A stretch of DNA of 64,000 nucleotides from Streptomyces sp. NBC_00234 (GCF_036195325.1 NZ_CP108101.1:1488001-1552000), one strand, 5' to 3'. Counted from the first letter of the stretch, positions 9,625 through 19,418 are shown. Notes: generated by a model not told the origin, from the letters alone. Numbers and translations are program-made.

Positions 9625-10776
9625 TCAGGCCAGGTAGGCCGGGGCGCTCACGGGCAGGATAAATCGGAATTCCGCGCCGCCGCCGGGTCCGCGGTCGACG
9701 GTGATCGTCCCGCCGTGCGCCTCGACGATGCCCTTGACGATGTACAGGCCCAGGCCGGTGCCGCCGCGCTTGCTCCCCCGCCAGAAGCGGGTGAAGACGC
9801 GGCCCATCGACTCCTCGGGGATGCCGGGACCTTCGTCGCTCACGGTGACTGCCGTTCCTGTCTCGTCGCTCTTGGCCGGTGCGGGGGCGATCTCAATGGT
9901 GACGGTTCCCTCGCCGTGGCGCACCGCGTTTTCGAGGAGGTTGCCGAGCACCTGATCGACCTTGTCCGGGTCGGCCCACAGCGCGGGCAGCGGCTGCCGG
10001 GTGCGTACGAGGAAACGGTCGGGCGCCTGGCCGTTCGCGGTGAGGGCCTGGATGTGGCGCTCGACCGCCGCGGAGATGTCCACGGGCTGGCGGCGCAGTT
10101 CCAGGCGGCCGGAGTCGATCCGTGAGATGTCGAGCAGTTCGGCGATGAGCCGGGTGACGCGGTTGGCGTCGGCGTCGACCGTCTCCAGCATCAGCCGCTT
10201 CTGGTCGTCGGTGAACCGTTCCCACTTGGCGAGGAGGGTCGCGGTGAAGCCCTTGACCGAGGTGAGCGGGGAGCGGAGCTCGTGGGCGACGGTGGCGATC
10301 AGCTCGGCGTGGCTGAGCTCGGTGCGGCGGCGGGCCTCGGTGCCCCGCAGGGAGACCACCAGGCGGCGCACCGGTCCGGTCGGGCTCTCGCGTACGTACC
10401 GCGCGGAGACCAGGACCTCGCGCCCGCCGGGCAGGAGCAGATTCCTCTCGGGCTGGCCGACCCGGGTGGCGAGACCGCCGTACGGGTCCGTGAGGGTCCA
10501 CCAGCGCCGGCCCTTGAGGTCTTCGAGGGGCAGCGCGTGTTCCAGCGGGCGGCCGAGCGCGGCGGCCCGCGGCGTGGCGGTGATCCGGGCCGCGGCGGAG
10601 TTGAAGCAGATGACCCTGCCGGTCTCGTCGGCGACGACGAGACCGTCGGGCAGGTCGTCCGGGTCGATGGCCTCGCCGGGAGCGAGGACGGACTCGTCCC
10701 TCGTGGCGGCTTCGGCGGTCACGGCGCGCACGACGGCCGTGTGTGTCTCCCGCGGCCTGCTCATGCCGACAGCCAT
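9625..10776 (-). CDS. Orphan PAS-containing sensor histidine kinase, apparently soluble
   Basis: This 383-residue kinase has an N-terminal PAS-like domain (~40-145, DDLPDGLVVADETGRVICFN), a HisKA dimerisation domain with the H-box ATVAHELRSPLTSVKG (phospho-acceptor His165), and a HATPase domain with N-box NLLENAVRHGEG, DEGPGIP and GTGLGLYIVKG. No transmembrane segment is visible, so it should sense a cytoplasmic signal. No response regulator gene is nearby. I recall a kinase at this place beside pheST in other Streptomyces. The first Met (10776) is kept; Met5 (10764) is possible. Confidence 0.9.
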   Translation of the reverse strand: MAVGMSRPRETHTAVVRAVTAEAATRDESVLAPGEAIDPDDLPDGLVVADETGRVICFNSAAARITATPRAAALGRPLEHALPLEDLKGRRWWTLTDPYGGLATRVGQPERNLLLPGGREVLVSARYVRESPTGPVRRLVVSLRGTEARRRTELSHAELIATVAHELRSPLTSVKGFTATLLAKWERFTDDQKRLMLETVDADANRVTRLIAELLDISRIDSGRLELRRQPVDISAAVERHIQALTANGQAPDRFLVRTRQPLPALWADPDKVDQVLGNLLENAVRHGEGTVTIEIAPAPAKSDETGTAVTVSDEGPGIPEESMGRVFTRFWRGSKRGGTGLGLYIVKGIVEAHGGTITVDRGPGGGAEFRFILPVSAPAYLA

Positions 10777-10934
10777 TCCCGTACCCCACCTCTCGAACCG
10801 GTGCAGTGGGCCCCCGAGTTCGTCACCCTACTAGTCGTCGGGGAACGAGCGACACCCTGCGGGGGCGCACTGCGCGGGTCCGCCGGTCGGCGGGGTACGG
10901 GACGGCCTGATTCAGCCGGTGCCGGGCCGTCGGC

Positions 10935-12257
10935 TCAGACGGCCGCCTTCACGCGCTCCGCGGACGGGGCGGCTGCCCTGTCGCGCCGTTCCAGCCTGCC
11001 CGCGGCGAGGGAGCCGACCGCCGTACAGGCGGCGATGGCCACGAGGAGCAGGGCCGCGCCCCAGGAGGCGCCGTTCGCCGCGCCGGTGAGGGACGTGGCG
11101 AGCAGCGGCACGAAGCCGGCCACGACGCCCGCGAGGTTGTACGACATGGCAACGGCGCTGTAGCGGAACGCCTCGGGGAACATGCCGGAGACGACGGCGC
11201 CGATGGGGGCGTACGGAATCGAGAGTGCGCCGATCCCGAGCCCCACACCGAGGTAGACCAGGCCCGGGCGGCCGGTGTCGACGAGCCAGAAGGCCGGGAA
11301 GGCGACGGCCATCGAGACGAGGCCACCGATGGCGCACACCTTCCAGGCGCCGATCCGGTCGGCGATCCGGCCCGCCACGACGAGCACGGCGATCTCGACG
11401 ACGGAGCCGATGACCGTGGCGTTGAGCATCACCGACTTGTCGATGCCCAGCTCGTCGGTGCCGTACGAAATGATGAAGGTGGTCATCAGGAAGAAGCCGC
11501 CCACACCCAGCAGCGCGGCGCCGATGCCGACGATCATGCGGCCCCAGGTGCGGCGGAACGCCTCGATCAGCGGGGCGGGCTTGGGACCGTTCTTCTCCGC
11601 GTCGGCGAGCATGGCGTGGAAGACCGGGGACTCCTCGATGCGCAGCCGCATGTAGAGCGCGAAGCCGAGCAGCGGGAACGCGGCGAGGAACGGCAGACGC
11701 CAGCCCCAGGAGTAGAAGTCCTCGTCCGGCAGCAGGCCGACGAGGGCGAAGGCGCCGGAGGAGATCAGGGTGCCGACGGGCGAGCCGAGCTGCGGGATCG
11801 AGGAGTAGCTGCCGTGCTTCTCCTTCGGCGTGTGCTCCAGCGTGAGCAGCATGGCCCCGCTCCACTCGCCGCCGACCGAGATGCCCTGGAGGAAGCGGAG
11901 GAGGGCCAGGAGTATCGGGGCCCAGATGCCGATGGTGCCGTAGCTGGGCAGCAGGCCGATGCAGCCGGTGGTGACGCCCATCATCACGACGGTGATGATC
12001 AGGGCGACCTTGCGGCCGTAGCGGTCACCGATGTGTCCGAAAACGGCTGCTCCGATGGGACGGGCGACGAAGCCCACCGCGAAGGTCACGAAGGACGCGA
12101 TGGTGCCCACGGTCGGGTCCAGCTCGGGGAAGAAGAGCCGGTTGAAGACCAGGGCGGCGGCGGTGCCGTAGAGGAAGTAGTCGTACCACTCCAGGGCTGT
12201 ACCGGTGAAGGCGGCGGTCAGCAGCCGCCGGATGTCCTTGATGTCGGGCGAGCTCAC
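10935..12257 (-). CDS. MFS transporter, metabolite:H+ symporter (MHS) type
   Basis: The 440-residue protein has about 12 transmembrane segments and MHS-family landmarks: GTALEWYDYFLYGTAAALVF near the start, GHIGDRYGRKVAL after helix 2, and LRFLQGISVGGEWSGAMLL. Members take up dicarboxylates, shikimate, betaine and similar solutes with protons. It is the last gene of a leftward operon: its ATG overlaps the amidohydrolase stop by 4 bases. It therefore probably imports the substrate, or a product, of the urease-like/amidohydrolase enzymes encoded just upstream. The substrate is not determined. Confidence 0.9.
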   Translation of the reverse strand: MSSPDIKDIRRLLTAAFTGTALEWYDYFLYGTAAALVFNRLFFPELDPTVGTIASFVTFAVGFVARPIGAAVFGHIGDRYGRKVALIITVVMMGVTTGCIGLLPSYGTIGIWAPILLALLRFLQGISVGGEWSGAMLLTLEHTPKEKHGSYSSIPQLGSPVGTLISSGAFALVGLLPDEDFYSWGWRLPFLAAFPLLGFALYMRLRIEESPVFHAMLADAEKNGPKPAPLIEAFRRTWGRMIVGIGAALLGVGGFFLMTTFIISYGTDELGIDKSVMLNATVIGSVVEIAVLVVAGRIADRIGAWKVCAIGGLVSMAVAFPAFWLVDTGRPGLVYLGVGLGIGALSIPYAPIGAVVSGMFPEAFRYSAVAMSYNLAGVVAGFVPLLATSLTGAANGASWGAALLLVAIAACTAVGSLAAGRLERRDRAAAPSAERVKAAV

Positions 12258-13996
12258 ACGTTCTCCTGGGGACGGAGGGCCTGGTGGCCTTGAGGGGACG
12301 GGGGAACAGGCGGTGCGGGGGTACGGGGGGCGAGCGGGGTCGCGAGGCCGTGCGGATCGTGGGCGGGGTCGCCGCCCACGACGGTCGCGAGGACCTGGAT
12401 GGCGCCGATCCGGTCCGGATCGGTACGCAGCGGGTCGGCGTCCAGGACGGTGAGGTCGGCGAGGTATCCGGGGGCGAGCCGGCCCTTGCGGCCGGCGAAG
12501 CCGGTGGCCCGGGCCGAGCCGTCGGTCCAGGCACGCAGCGCGTCGAGGGCCGGGACCCGCTCCTCGGGGCCGTAGGCGGCGCCCGAGGCGGTGAGCCGCT
12601 GGACCATGGCCTGGATCGCGGGCAGGGGTGCGCCCGGTGCGACGGGCCGGTCGGAACTGCCGGGGACGGGCAGCCCGAGGTCGAGGAGCGAACGCAGCCG
12701 GTAGGACCAGGCGGTGCGCTCGGGGCCCAGGGACGCGGCCATCGCGTCGCCGAAGGCCGACAGGAAGTTGTGCTGCGGTACGGGGACGGCGCCCAGCGCG
12801 GCGAACCGGCGGAGCTGGTCGGGGCGGACGACACCGGCGTGCTCGACGCGGTGCCGGACTCCGGGGCGCGGCAGCTCGTGCTGGGCGCGCTCGAAGGCGT
12901 CCAGGGCCAGGTCGACGGCCCGGTCGCCGATGGCGTGGGCGGCCACGGTCCAGCCGGCGCGGTGGGCGGCGACCACTGTCTCGGTCATCGCGTCCGCGTC
13001 GTTCTGGAAGTAGCCGGTGGGGTTCTGCGCCTCGGCCTCGTTGTGCGGGCAGCCGCAGAAGGGTTCGCTGACCGCGGCGGTGCGCCCGAGGAGCGAGCCG
13101 TCGAGGAAGATCTTGACGGGGCCCAGGGAGAGCAGGTCGTCGCCGAAGCCGGTGCGCATCCCGAGGTCCAGGCCGAAGTCGATGGGGTCGTCGGCGTGCG
13201 AGACGAGCGGGTGCAGGACGTCGGAGGCCGCCATCAGCTGGGCGCGGGCGTGCAGACGGCCGGTCTCGCGGGCCAGCTGGTAGGCGGCGAGCTCGACCGG
13301 GGTGTGGCCGATCCAGCCGCCGCCGATGCCGGCTTCCGTGAAGCTGGTGATGCCCTCGGTGAGGTAGTGCCGGGTGGCCGCGTCCACCGCGTCGGCGACG
13401 GTCTCGACGGGGTACGGCAGGACGTGCCGCTGCACCAGCCGCTGGGCGGTCTCCTCCAGCAGCCCGTCGGGCCGCCCGTGCTCGTCCCGCGAGACGACCC
13501 CGCCGTCCGGGTCGGTGAAGGAGGGGTCCAGGACGCCCGCGAGGCGCAGGACCGGGGTGCTGACGACGCAGGCGTGCCCGGAGGTGTGCTTCAGCCAGAC
13601 GGGGCGCCCGCCCGCGGCCCGGTCGAGGGCGTCCCGGTGCGGATACCGCCCGCCGGTCCGGTTGTGGTCGAGTCCGGCGCCGATCACCCAGGCGTCCTCG
13701 GGCAGCGTGGCGGCGTACGCGGCGACGGCGTCGTACACCTCCTCGACCGTGCGGGCCGTGGAGACGTCGAGCTGGGTGAGCGTGAGGCCGAACCAGGCGG
13801 TGTGGCAGTGGGCGTCGTTGAAGCCGGGCACCACCGTGGCTCCGCCCGCGTCGACGACCCGGTGGGCGGGGAGGTGCTCGACCTCCTCGTCGAGTCCGAC
13901 GATCCGGCCGTGCAGCACGCCGAGCGTGCGGGCGGTGGGCCGGGTGTCGTCGAGGGTCAGGATGCGGGCGTCGCGGATCAGCAGGTCGAGTTTCAC
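12254..13996 (-). CDS. YtcJ-like amidohydrolase
   Basis: The 580-residue product belongs to the amidohydrolase-3/YtcJ group. It has the metal motif VVPGFNDAHCHTAWFG near residue 60, GITSFTEAGIGG, VKIFLDGSLLGRTAAVSEPF, the downstream metal histidines (VAAHAIGDRAVDLAL, RHRVEHAG) and the C-terminal composite-domain strand LAPGYLADLTVLDADPL. Such enzymes hydrolyse C-N bonds in amides, ureas or cyclic imides. It starts 10 bases after the urease-like alpha gene and overlaps the MFS gene by 4 bases, so all are one transcript. Its real substrate is unknown; context points to a nitrogen compound. Confidence 0.88.
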   Translation of the reverse strand: MKLDLLIRDARILTLDDTRPTARTLGVLHGRIVGLDEEVEHLPAHRVVDAGGATVVPGFNDAHCHTAWFGLTLTQLDVSTARTVEEVYDAVAAYAATLPEDAWVIGAGLDHNRTGGRYPHRDALDRAAGGRPVWLKHTSGHACVVSTPVLRLAGVLDPSFTDPDGGVVSRDEHGRPDGLLEETAQRLVQRHVLPYPVETVADAVDAATRHYLTEGITSFTEAGIGGGWIGHTPVELAAYQLARETGRLHARAQLMAASDVLHPLVSHADDPIDFGLDLGMRTGFGDDLLSLGPVKIFLDGSLLGRTAAVSEPFCGCPHNEAEAQNPTGYFQNDADAMTETVVAAHRAGWTVAAHAIGDRAVDLALDAFERAQHELPRPGVRHRVEHAGVVRPDQLRRFAALGAVPVPQHNFLSAFGDAMAASLGPERTAWSYRLRSLLDLGLPVPGSSDRPVAPGAPLPAIQAMVQRLTASGAAYGPEERVPALDALRAWTDGSARATGFAGRKGRLAPGYLADLTVLDADPLRTDPDRIGAIQVLATVVGGDPAHDPHGLATPLAPRTPAPPVPPSPQGHQALRPQENV

Positions 13997-14006
13997 GGGG
14001 CGGCTC

Positions 14007-15692
14007 TCAGGCGAGGTGGTGCAGCTGGGCCAGCGGCACGGCGTGGGCGGGTGCGGTACCGGTGGGGACGCCGTCGACGAGGACGGGCGCCGGTTCGCGG
14101 GGCACCACGACCCGCGGCGTCGCGGTGTTGTGGAGCATGTCGGCCCGGGTGAGGCCGCGGGAGCCGCGGATCGCCGCGTACGTGAGCCCCTTGGGCAGGG
14201 CCGCGCGGGCGGCGCGGTCCTCCAGTGCGGCCTGCGAGACGAAGACGCGGGAGAGCCGCGCGGGTGCCTGGCCGAGTGCGCCGAAGTAGGGCCGGTACGT
14301 ACGGGGCTGGGTCAGCCGGGTCGAACCGGAACCCGATCCGCTGTTGCCCCAGGCCACGAATCCCGCCTTGATGACCAGTTCTGGCTTGGAACCGAAGTAG
14401 GCGGGGTGCCAGAGCACCAGGTCGGCGAGGCGCCCCACCTGTGCGGTGCCGACCTCGTGCGCGAGGCCGTGGGCGATCGCCGGATTGAGGGTGATCTTGG
14501 CGAGGTAGCGCAGCGCCCGCTCGTTGGCGCGGTGCCCGACACCGCCCTGCCCGTTGGCGAGTGCCTGGAGGTGGGCGAGCTGCCAGGTGCGGCGTACGGT
14601 CTCGGCGATCCGGCCCATGCCCATGGAGTCGGAGTTGACGATGGAGATCGCCCCGAGGTCGTGCAGGGCGTTCTCGGCGGCGATGGCGTGGGCCCGGATG
14701 CGGCCCTTGGAGATCTCCACATCGCTGGCGGAGTGGTGGTTCTGCCGGTGCACGGTCATCGTCATCGGGAAGAGTTCGCCGACGGTGTTCGGGGTGTACG
14801 GGATCGTCGGCGTCGTCGAGGACGGCAGGATGTTCGGCTCGGAGAGGATCTCCAGCAGATCGGGATGACCCCCGCCGCCCTCCACGTGGTAGGCGTGCAC
14901 GGTCCGGCCCCGGGTCGAGCCGATGGTGTCGCGCAGGTAGCCGGACTCGTTCATCGAGTCGGTGTGCAGGGCCACCGGGAGATCGGCGGCCTCCGCGGTG
15001 TCGAGGCAGTTGTCGATGATGCGCGGGGTGGCCCCGAAGTCCTCGTGGATCTTGAAGCCGCCCGCCCCGGCGAGCACGGACTCGTCGAGGAGGGTGCGGG
15101 AGCTGGACGAGCCGCGCGCCAGGAACGCGATGTTGAGCGGGGTGCCCTGCCAGGAGCTCATCAGCGTGTGCAGATTGTGCGCCGGGTTGCAGCCGATCTC
15201 CCAGACACCGCCGAGGCCCATGCCGACGAGCGTGGTCACTCCGGCGGCGAGTGCCGCGGGGGCCACGTCGGGAGAGGAGAGGTGGACATGGCTGTCGACG
15301 ATTCCGGGGGTGGCGATCAGGCCCTCGCCGGGGACGACCGAGGTGTGCGAGTCGATGGCGTACTCGACGGGCATGATGTCGGGGTTCCCGACGCCGCCGA
15401 CCGAGACGATGCGGCCGTCCTTGATGCCGATGTCGGTCTTGCGGATCCCGAGGACCGGGTCCATGAGCACGACCCCGGCGACCACCATGTCCAGGGCGGA
15501 GTCCCGGTCGGAGCGGGGCGAGGCCAGCAGCCCGTCGCGCACGGTCTTGCCGCAGCCGCCGAGCAGTTCGTCACCGGGCGTGCCGTCGTCCGCCTCGACC
15601 TCGACCCACAGCTCGGTGTCGCCGAGCCGGATGCGGTCGCCGGTCGTGGGTCCGTACAGAGCGTTGTACGTACGTCGGTCGATGCTGGTCAT
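14007..15692 (-). CDS. ureC: Divergent urease-like alpha subunit
   Basis: The 561-residue protein aligns by eye with UreC. Nickel-site residues are present: H135/H137 (IVDSHVH), K214 for carbamylation ([12 protein letters not shown]), H243 ([12 protein letters not shown]), H269 (YHVEGGGGH) and D355 (NSDSMGMGR). Two conserved segments are not. The GGGTGPA-type loop after GVTT is replaced by [20 protein letters not shown]. The active-site flap, canonically ..MVCHHL.., reads [13 protein letters not shown], so flap Cys (Cys319 in Klebsiella) is Asn318 and about four residues are lost. No ureD/E/F/G accessory genes are in the window. It overlaps the gamma-beta gene by 4 bases. It may not be a true urease. 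Confidence 0.85.
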   Translation of the reverse strand: MTSIDRRTYNALYGPTTGDRIRLGDTELWVEVEADDGTPGDELLGGCGKTVRDGLLASPRSDRDSALDMVVAGVVLMDPVLGIRKTDIGIKDGRIVSVGGVGNPDIMPVEYAIDSHTSVVPGEGLIATPGIVDSHVHLSSPDVAPAALAAGVTTLVGMGLGGVWEIGCNPAHNLHTLMSSWQGTPLNIAFLARGSSSSRTLLDESVLAGAGGFKIHEDFGATPRIIDNCLDTAEAADLPVALHTDSMNESGYLRDTIGSTRGRTVHAYHVEGGGGHPDLLEILSEPNILPSSTTPTIPYTPNTVGELFPMTMTVHRQNHHSASDVEISKGRIRAHAIAAENALHDLGAISIVNSDSMGMGRIAETVRRTWQLAHLQALANGQGGVGHRANERALRYLAKITLNPAIAHGLAHEVGTAQVGRLADLVLWHPAYFGSKPELVIKAGFVAWGNSGSGSGSTRLTQPRTYRPYFGALGQAPARLSRVFVSQAALEDRAARAALPKGLTYAAIRGSRGLTRADMLHNTATPRVVVPREPAPVLVDGVPTGTAPAHAVPLAQLHHLA

Positions 15693-16297
15693 GCGCGCTC
15701 CTCGGACGGTGCGTGGTGCGGGTGGCGGGAGAGGGGGACCAGCGAGACCTCGCGGGACTCCCCCGGCTCGAAGGCCAGCGCGGTGCCGGCCGCGACGTCG
15801 AGCCGCAGACCCCGCGCCGCCGTCCGGTCGAGCTCCAGGGCCTCGTTCACCTCGTGCAGCGGATAGTGCGAGGAGACGAACACCGTACGGTCACCGGTGT
15901 TGCGGACGGTGAGGGTGGTGCGGGTGCGCCCCTCGTTGATCAGCACCGGGTCGGGGGCGGTCCGTACGGCTCCGGGGGCCGACGCCGGTGTGCCCGCGCC
16001 GATCGGTCGGTCGACGGCGACGAGCGCGGTGCCGCTCGGGAAGAGCGCTTCGACCTGGACGGTGGTGACGATGTCCGGGACACCCTCCATCACGTCGGCC
16101 TCGGTGAGCACGGAGCGGCCCACCTCGATGACCTCGTCGAGGGAGAGCCCGTCCCAGGCGGCTTCCAGCACCTCGTCGCAGATCAGGGCGATGGCCTCCG
16201 GCGTGTTGAGCCGTCGTCCGCGCGCCCTGCGGCGGCGGGCCAGTTCGGCAACGGTGAACAGTTGGAGACGCTCCTGCTCGCGCGGCGTCAGATGCAC
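15689..16297 (-). CDS. ureAB: Fused urease-like gamma-beta subunit
   Basis: The 202-residue protein joins a urease gamma domain (~1-100, [34 protein letters not shown]) to a beta domain (~105-202, [32 protein letters not shown]). The beta part is altered: the usual SHYHFFEVN reads SHYPLHEVN, and the C-terminal tail after the VSLVPL strand lacks the usual GGxR..GF sequence. GTG 16297 is chosen because GGGAGG lies 8 bases upstream and homologues begin just here; an in-frame ATG at 16393 would add 32 unlike residues. It is first in the operon and divergent from the PucR-like gene. Confidence 0.85.
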   Translation of the reverse strand: MHLTPREQERLQLFTVAELARRRRARGRRLNTPEAIALICDEVLEAAWDGLSLDEVIEVGRSVLTEADVMEGVPDIVTTVQVEALFPSGTALVAVDRPIGAGTPASAPGAVRTAPDPVLINEGRTRTTLTVRNTGDRTVFVSSHYPLHEVNEALELDRTAARGLRLDVAAGTALAFEPGESREVSLVPLSRHPHHAPSEERA

Positions 16298-16407
16298 TGC
16301 CAGGACCTCCCGGAGGAAACGGAACCGCATGCGATGTGCGGGATCGCCCCAGCTTCGAGGGCAACGAGCACAAATCCAACGTCGAAACATCACCCGTACA
16401 GCCCCTT

Positions 16408-16438
16408 ACATTGGTCACATGCACACTCCGGTGACCAA
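16408..16438 (+). promoter_or_regulatory. Promoter and inverted-repeat operator straddling the PucR-type start codon
   Basis: TACATT (16408-16413) is a -10-like hexamer ending 5 bases before the ATG at 16419, which has no ribosome site, so the mRNA is probably leaderless. An exact 8-bp inverted repeat, TTGGTCAC (16411-16418) and GTGACCAA (16431-16438), has a 12-base spacer and encloses the start codon. A regulator bound here would block its own transcription start and early elongation. Autoregulation is inferred. Confidence 0.5.
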
Positions 16439-17642
16439 TTTCCCTCCTCCCTCGCGTCGGATCGCGGAGCTGGCGGGCCAGTGCCTGGACAACATCGACG
16501 GGCTGATCGGCCAGTGGATGGAGATGATCAACCCGGTGCGCAGCGCCTACGCGGAGCGGGTGCCGGACGCCGACTTCCGCAGTTCGGCCTGGCAGGCGTT
16601 CGAACTGCTGCTGCGCACGGTGGCGCAGCTGCCCGTCCCCGCCCACATCGCCGGGGTCTCGGAACGGGTCGGTGAACAGCGCGCCCGTCAGGGCGTCCCG
16701 CTCGACGCCCTGCTGGAGGCGGCGAGGCTGGACTTCCGCGTGGTCTGGGCGGCGCTGGTTCAGCGGGCCGACGAGGCGGACATGGCGGATCTCGTGACGT
16801 CCGCGTACCACGTGTGGGAGGCCGTCGAGAGCCATGTCACCGGCATCATGACCGCGTACCAGCGCACGGTCCTGGAGATGGGCCGGCGCCAGGAGGACGA
16901 GCGGAGGATGTGGTTCTCCCGGCTCCTGGAGAGCGAGGGCCGCAATCCGACGGTGGTACGCGACGCGGCGCTGGCCCTGGGTTTCGGGAGCGCGGGAGAC
17001 TTCCTGTGCGCCGCCGCTCCGGCGGCGGAGGGCTCGGGACTGCACAGGGCGGCGACGGCGCTGCGGGCCGCGGGCGCGCCGGTGCAGTACCAGGCGGTCG
17101 GCGGGGACGCGGTGCTCGTGGTGGAGCTGGGCGGGCGGACTACCTGGCAGTCGGTGCTGGTCCGTCTCGCGTCCACGCCCTGCGGGGTGTCACCGCGGGC
17201 GGGCGGACTGGCGGCGGTGCCGAGGGCCGCCGTACTGGCCATCGCGACCGCGCAGATGCTGCCGCCGGACGCGCTGGCCCCGCGGCTGCTGGAGGACAGC
17301 TGGCTCGACGTCCTGGTGCGGCGGGCCGGGGACTTCGGTGCGGACCTGGCCACCGACGTACTGGGCGGCCTCGACGCCCCGGGCGTCTCCGCCTCGGAGC
17401 GGGCGCGCCTGCTGGAGACCGTCACGGTGCATCTGCAGGGCAGCGGCTCCATCGCGGACACGGCGACCGCGCTCTACTGCCACCGCAACACGGTCCAGCA
17501 CCGGTTCGCCCGCTTCCACGAGCTGACCGGCCGCGATGTACGGCGCCCGGACGACGCGGCACTGGTGGCGGTGGCCCTGCGGGCGCGTGGCATCGAGGAC
17601 CAGGCGGGACGCGGAGGCGCCTCCGCCACGCTCAGGGCCTAG
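16419..17642 (+). CDS. PucR/CdaR-type transcriptional regulator
   Basis: The 407-residue protein ends in the PucR C-terminal helix-turn-helix ([20 protein letters not shown], then [20 protein letters not shown]). Its N-terminal ~170 residues are helical ([20 protein letters not shown]) and a GGDEF-related central region follows. PucR-type regulators often activate purine, allantoin or other nitrogen-catabolic genes. It is divergent from the urease-like operon across a 121-base gap, which makes that operon its likely target. ATG 16419 is chosen for the promoter position and the typical N-terminus; the frame is open further upstream but without credible signals. Confidence 0.85.
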   Translation: MHTPVTNFPPPSRRIAELAGQCLDNIDGLIGQWMEMINPVRSAYAERVPDADFRSSAWQAFELLLRTVAQLPVPAHIAGVSERVGEQRARQGVPLDALLEAARLDFRVVWAALVQRADEADMADLVTSAYHVWEAVESHVTGIMTAYQRTVLEMGRRQEDERRMWFSRLLESEGRNPTVVRDAALALGFGSAGDFLCAAAPAAEGSGLHRAATALRAAGAPVQYQAVGGDAVLVVELGGRTTWQSVLVRLASTPCGVSPRAGGLAAVPRAAVLAIATAQMLPPDALAPRLLEDSWLDVLVRRAGDFGADLATDVLGGLDAPGVSASERARLLETVTVHLQGSGSIADTATALYCHRNTVQHRFARFHELTGRDVRRPDDAALVAVALRARGIEDQAGRGGASATLRA

Positions 17643-17685
17643 GGAGTGTCCGAGGGCACCGCGGCCGGACGGTCCCGGTGAACCG

Positions 17686-18525
17686 TCAGGCGCCCTTGCG
17701 CGGTCGCTGCGCCCGCGCGGACGCGTAGAGGCACACCGCCGCCGCCGTCGCGAGGTTCAGGCTCTCGGCCTTGCCGTGGATCGGCACCCGGACCACCGCG
17801 TCGGCCAGGGCCCGCGTCTCCTCGGGCAGCCCCCACGCCTCGTTGCCGAAGACCCAGGCGGTCGGCCCGCCCATGGTGCCGGCGTCCAGCTCGTCGTCGA
17901 GGTCGTCGTCCCCCGCCCCGTCCGCGGCGAGAATGCGCACGCCCGCGTCCCGCAGTCCCCGTACCGCCTGCTCGACGGGCACACCCACGGCGACCGGCAG
18001 ATGGAACAGCGAACCGACCGACGCCCTCACCGACTTGGGGTTGTAGAGGTCCACGGACGCATCGGTCAGCACGACCGCGTCGGCCCCCGCCGCGTCGGCG
18101 CAGCGCAGCACCGTACCGGCGTTCCCGGGGTCGCGGACGTTGGCGAGCACGGCGACCAGCTTCGGCTTCGCGGCGAGGATGTCCTCGAACGGCGAGTCCA
18201 GGAAGCGGCAGACGCCGATCAGGCCCTGCGGCGTCACGGTCTGCGACACATCCGCCAGTACGTCGCCGTCGGCGAGATGGACCCGGGCTCCGGCGGCATG
18301 CGCGGCGTCGACGATGTCGGCGTACCGCTCGGCGGCCTCGACGGTGGCGAAGAGCTCGATGAGGGTCGGCTCACCGTCGCCGCCCCGGTGCTCCGCGGCC
18401 TCGCGCACGGCCTGCGGCCCCTCGGCGATGAACCTGCGCTCCTTGCCGCGGAAGTTTCGCTTGGCCAGCCGTCGGGCGGCCGTGACACGCGGCGACCGCG
18501 AGGAGATCAGTTCGGGGATGCCCAT
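17686..18525 (-). CDS. TrmH/SpoU-family RNA 2'-O-methyltransferase
   Basis: The 279-residue protein has an N-terminal substrate-binding region (LISSRSPRVTAARRL, RRFIAEGPQAV) and the C-terminal SPOUT fold with all three motifs: motif 1 NVRDPGNAGTVLRCADAAGA, motif 2 WVFGNEAWGLPEE, motif 3 VPIHGKAESLNLATAAAVCL. It methylates a ribose 2'-OH in rRNA or tRNA using S-adenosylmethionine. It lies downstream of rplT in the same direction but after a strong hairpin, so part of its expression may come from its own promoter. Confidence 0.93.
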   Translation of the reverse strand: MGIPELISSRSPRVTAARRLAKRNFRGKERRFIAEGPQAVREAAEHRGGDGEPTLIELFATVEAAERYADIVDAAHAAGARVHLADGDVLADVSQTVTPQGLIGVCRFLDSPFEDILAAKPKLVAVLANVRDPGNAGTVLRCADAAGADAVVLTDASVDLYNPKSVRASVGSLFHLPVAVGVPVEQAVRGLRDAGVRILAADGAGDDDLDDELDAGTMGGPTAWVFGNEAWGLPEETRALADAVVRVPIHGKAESLNLATAAAVCLYASARAQRPRKGA

Positions 18526-18579
18526 GGTCGGCGGCGGGCCTCTCTGCGTACGGAGGGACGGAAACGGGGGTGCAACGCA

Positions 18580-18614
18580 CCGGACCCGCAGACGGCTTGC
18601 GCCTGCGGGTCCGG
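18580..18614 (-). terminator. Hairpin terminator after rplT
   Basis: A perfect 12-bp stem, CCGGACCCGCAG (18580-18591) with CTGCGGGTCCGG (18603-18614), has an 11-base loop and lies 27 bases beyond the rplT stop codon. Confidence 0.75.
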
Positions 18615-18641
18615 CTCACATACCTGGAAGGACTGCCTGGA

Positions 18642-19025
18642 TCAGGCGGCCTTCGGGGCGTTGACGTCGCTCGGGAGGGCCTTCTGGGCAACCTCGACGA
18701 GGGCGGCGAACGCGTTGGCGTCGTTGACCGCGAGCTCGGCCAGGATCTTGCGGTCCACCTCGATGTTGGCGGCCTTCAGACCCTGGATGAGGCGGTTGTA
18801 CGTCATGCCGTTCTGGCGGGCAGCGGCGTTGATGCGCTGGATCCACAGCTGACGGAAGTCGCCCTTGCGCTTCTTGCGGTCGTTGTAGTTGTAGACCAGG
18901 GAGTGGGTGACCTGCTCCTTGGCCTTGCGGTACAGGCGCGAACGCTGACCGCGGTAGCCCTTGGCCGCCTCGAGAATTGCCCGGCGCTTCTTGTGGGCGT
19001 TGACTGCCCGCTTGACGCGTGCCAC
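18642..19025 (-). CDS. rplT: Ribosomal protein L20
   Basis: The 127-residue basic protein starts [19 protein letters not shown] and has [19 protein letters not shown] and [19 protein letters not shown], all characteristic of L20, which binds 23S rRNA early in 50S assembly. It starts with GTG at 19025, with AAGGAG 7 bases upstream. It is third in the infC-rpmI-rplT operon. In Firmicutes L20 feeds back on this operon; whether that holds here is not shown. Confidence 0.98.
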   Translation of the reverse strand: MARVKRAVNAHKKRRAILEAAKGYRGQRSRLYRKAKEQVTHSLVYNYNDRKKRKGDFRQLWIQRINAAARQNGMTYNRLIQGLKAANIEVDRKILAELAVNDANAFAALVEVAQKALPSDVNAPKAA

Positions 19026-19130
19026 TTGTTAACTCCTTGTAGCGGGGCCGCGGTTGAACTCACACGGCCCGGAAACGAATTGGTCCCGGTCGGATCGAGA
19101 TCGCGCCCCCGGATCAGCGGGGGCGGCGAC

Positions 19131-19325
19131 TCACTTGCCGAGAAGCTTCTTGATCTTCTTGGCGTCGGCCGGAGCCACGACGACCGTGCCGGTCAGCGAG
19201 CGGGTCTTCTTGGACGACTTGTGCTCGAGCAGGTGGCGCTTGCCGGCCTTCTCGCGGAGCACCTTGCCGGAGCCGGTGATCTTGAAGCGCTTGCTGGCAC
19301 CGCTGTGCGTCTTGTTCTTCGGCAT
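19131..19325 (-). CDS. rpmI: Ribosomal protein L35
   Basis: The 64-residue lysine-rich protein ([39 protein letters not shown]) is a standard bacterial L35. Its ATG follows a GGAGAG ribosome site and it lies between infC and rplT in the conserved operon order. Confidence 0.97.
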   Translation of the reverse strand: MPKNKTHSGASKRFKITGSGKVLREKAGKRHLLEHKSSKKTRSLTGTVVVAPADAKKIKKLLGK

Positions 19326-19418
19326 CGCGCCGTTCTCTCCTCGTCAGTGGCGCCCCTCTCGGTGCGGGGCACCGGACTGCAGGGGCGTCAGATCTTTGGT
19401 GGGATATTCCGGAGGGAC

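Noticed and set aside
10935-17642. Genomic island with mobility genes
   Set aside because: The module looks inserted, but there is no integrase, transposase, flanking tRNA or direct repeat in the sequence, so only the insertion idea is kept as a finding.
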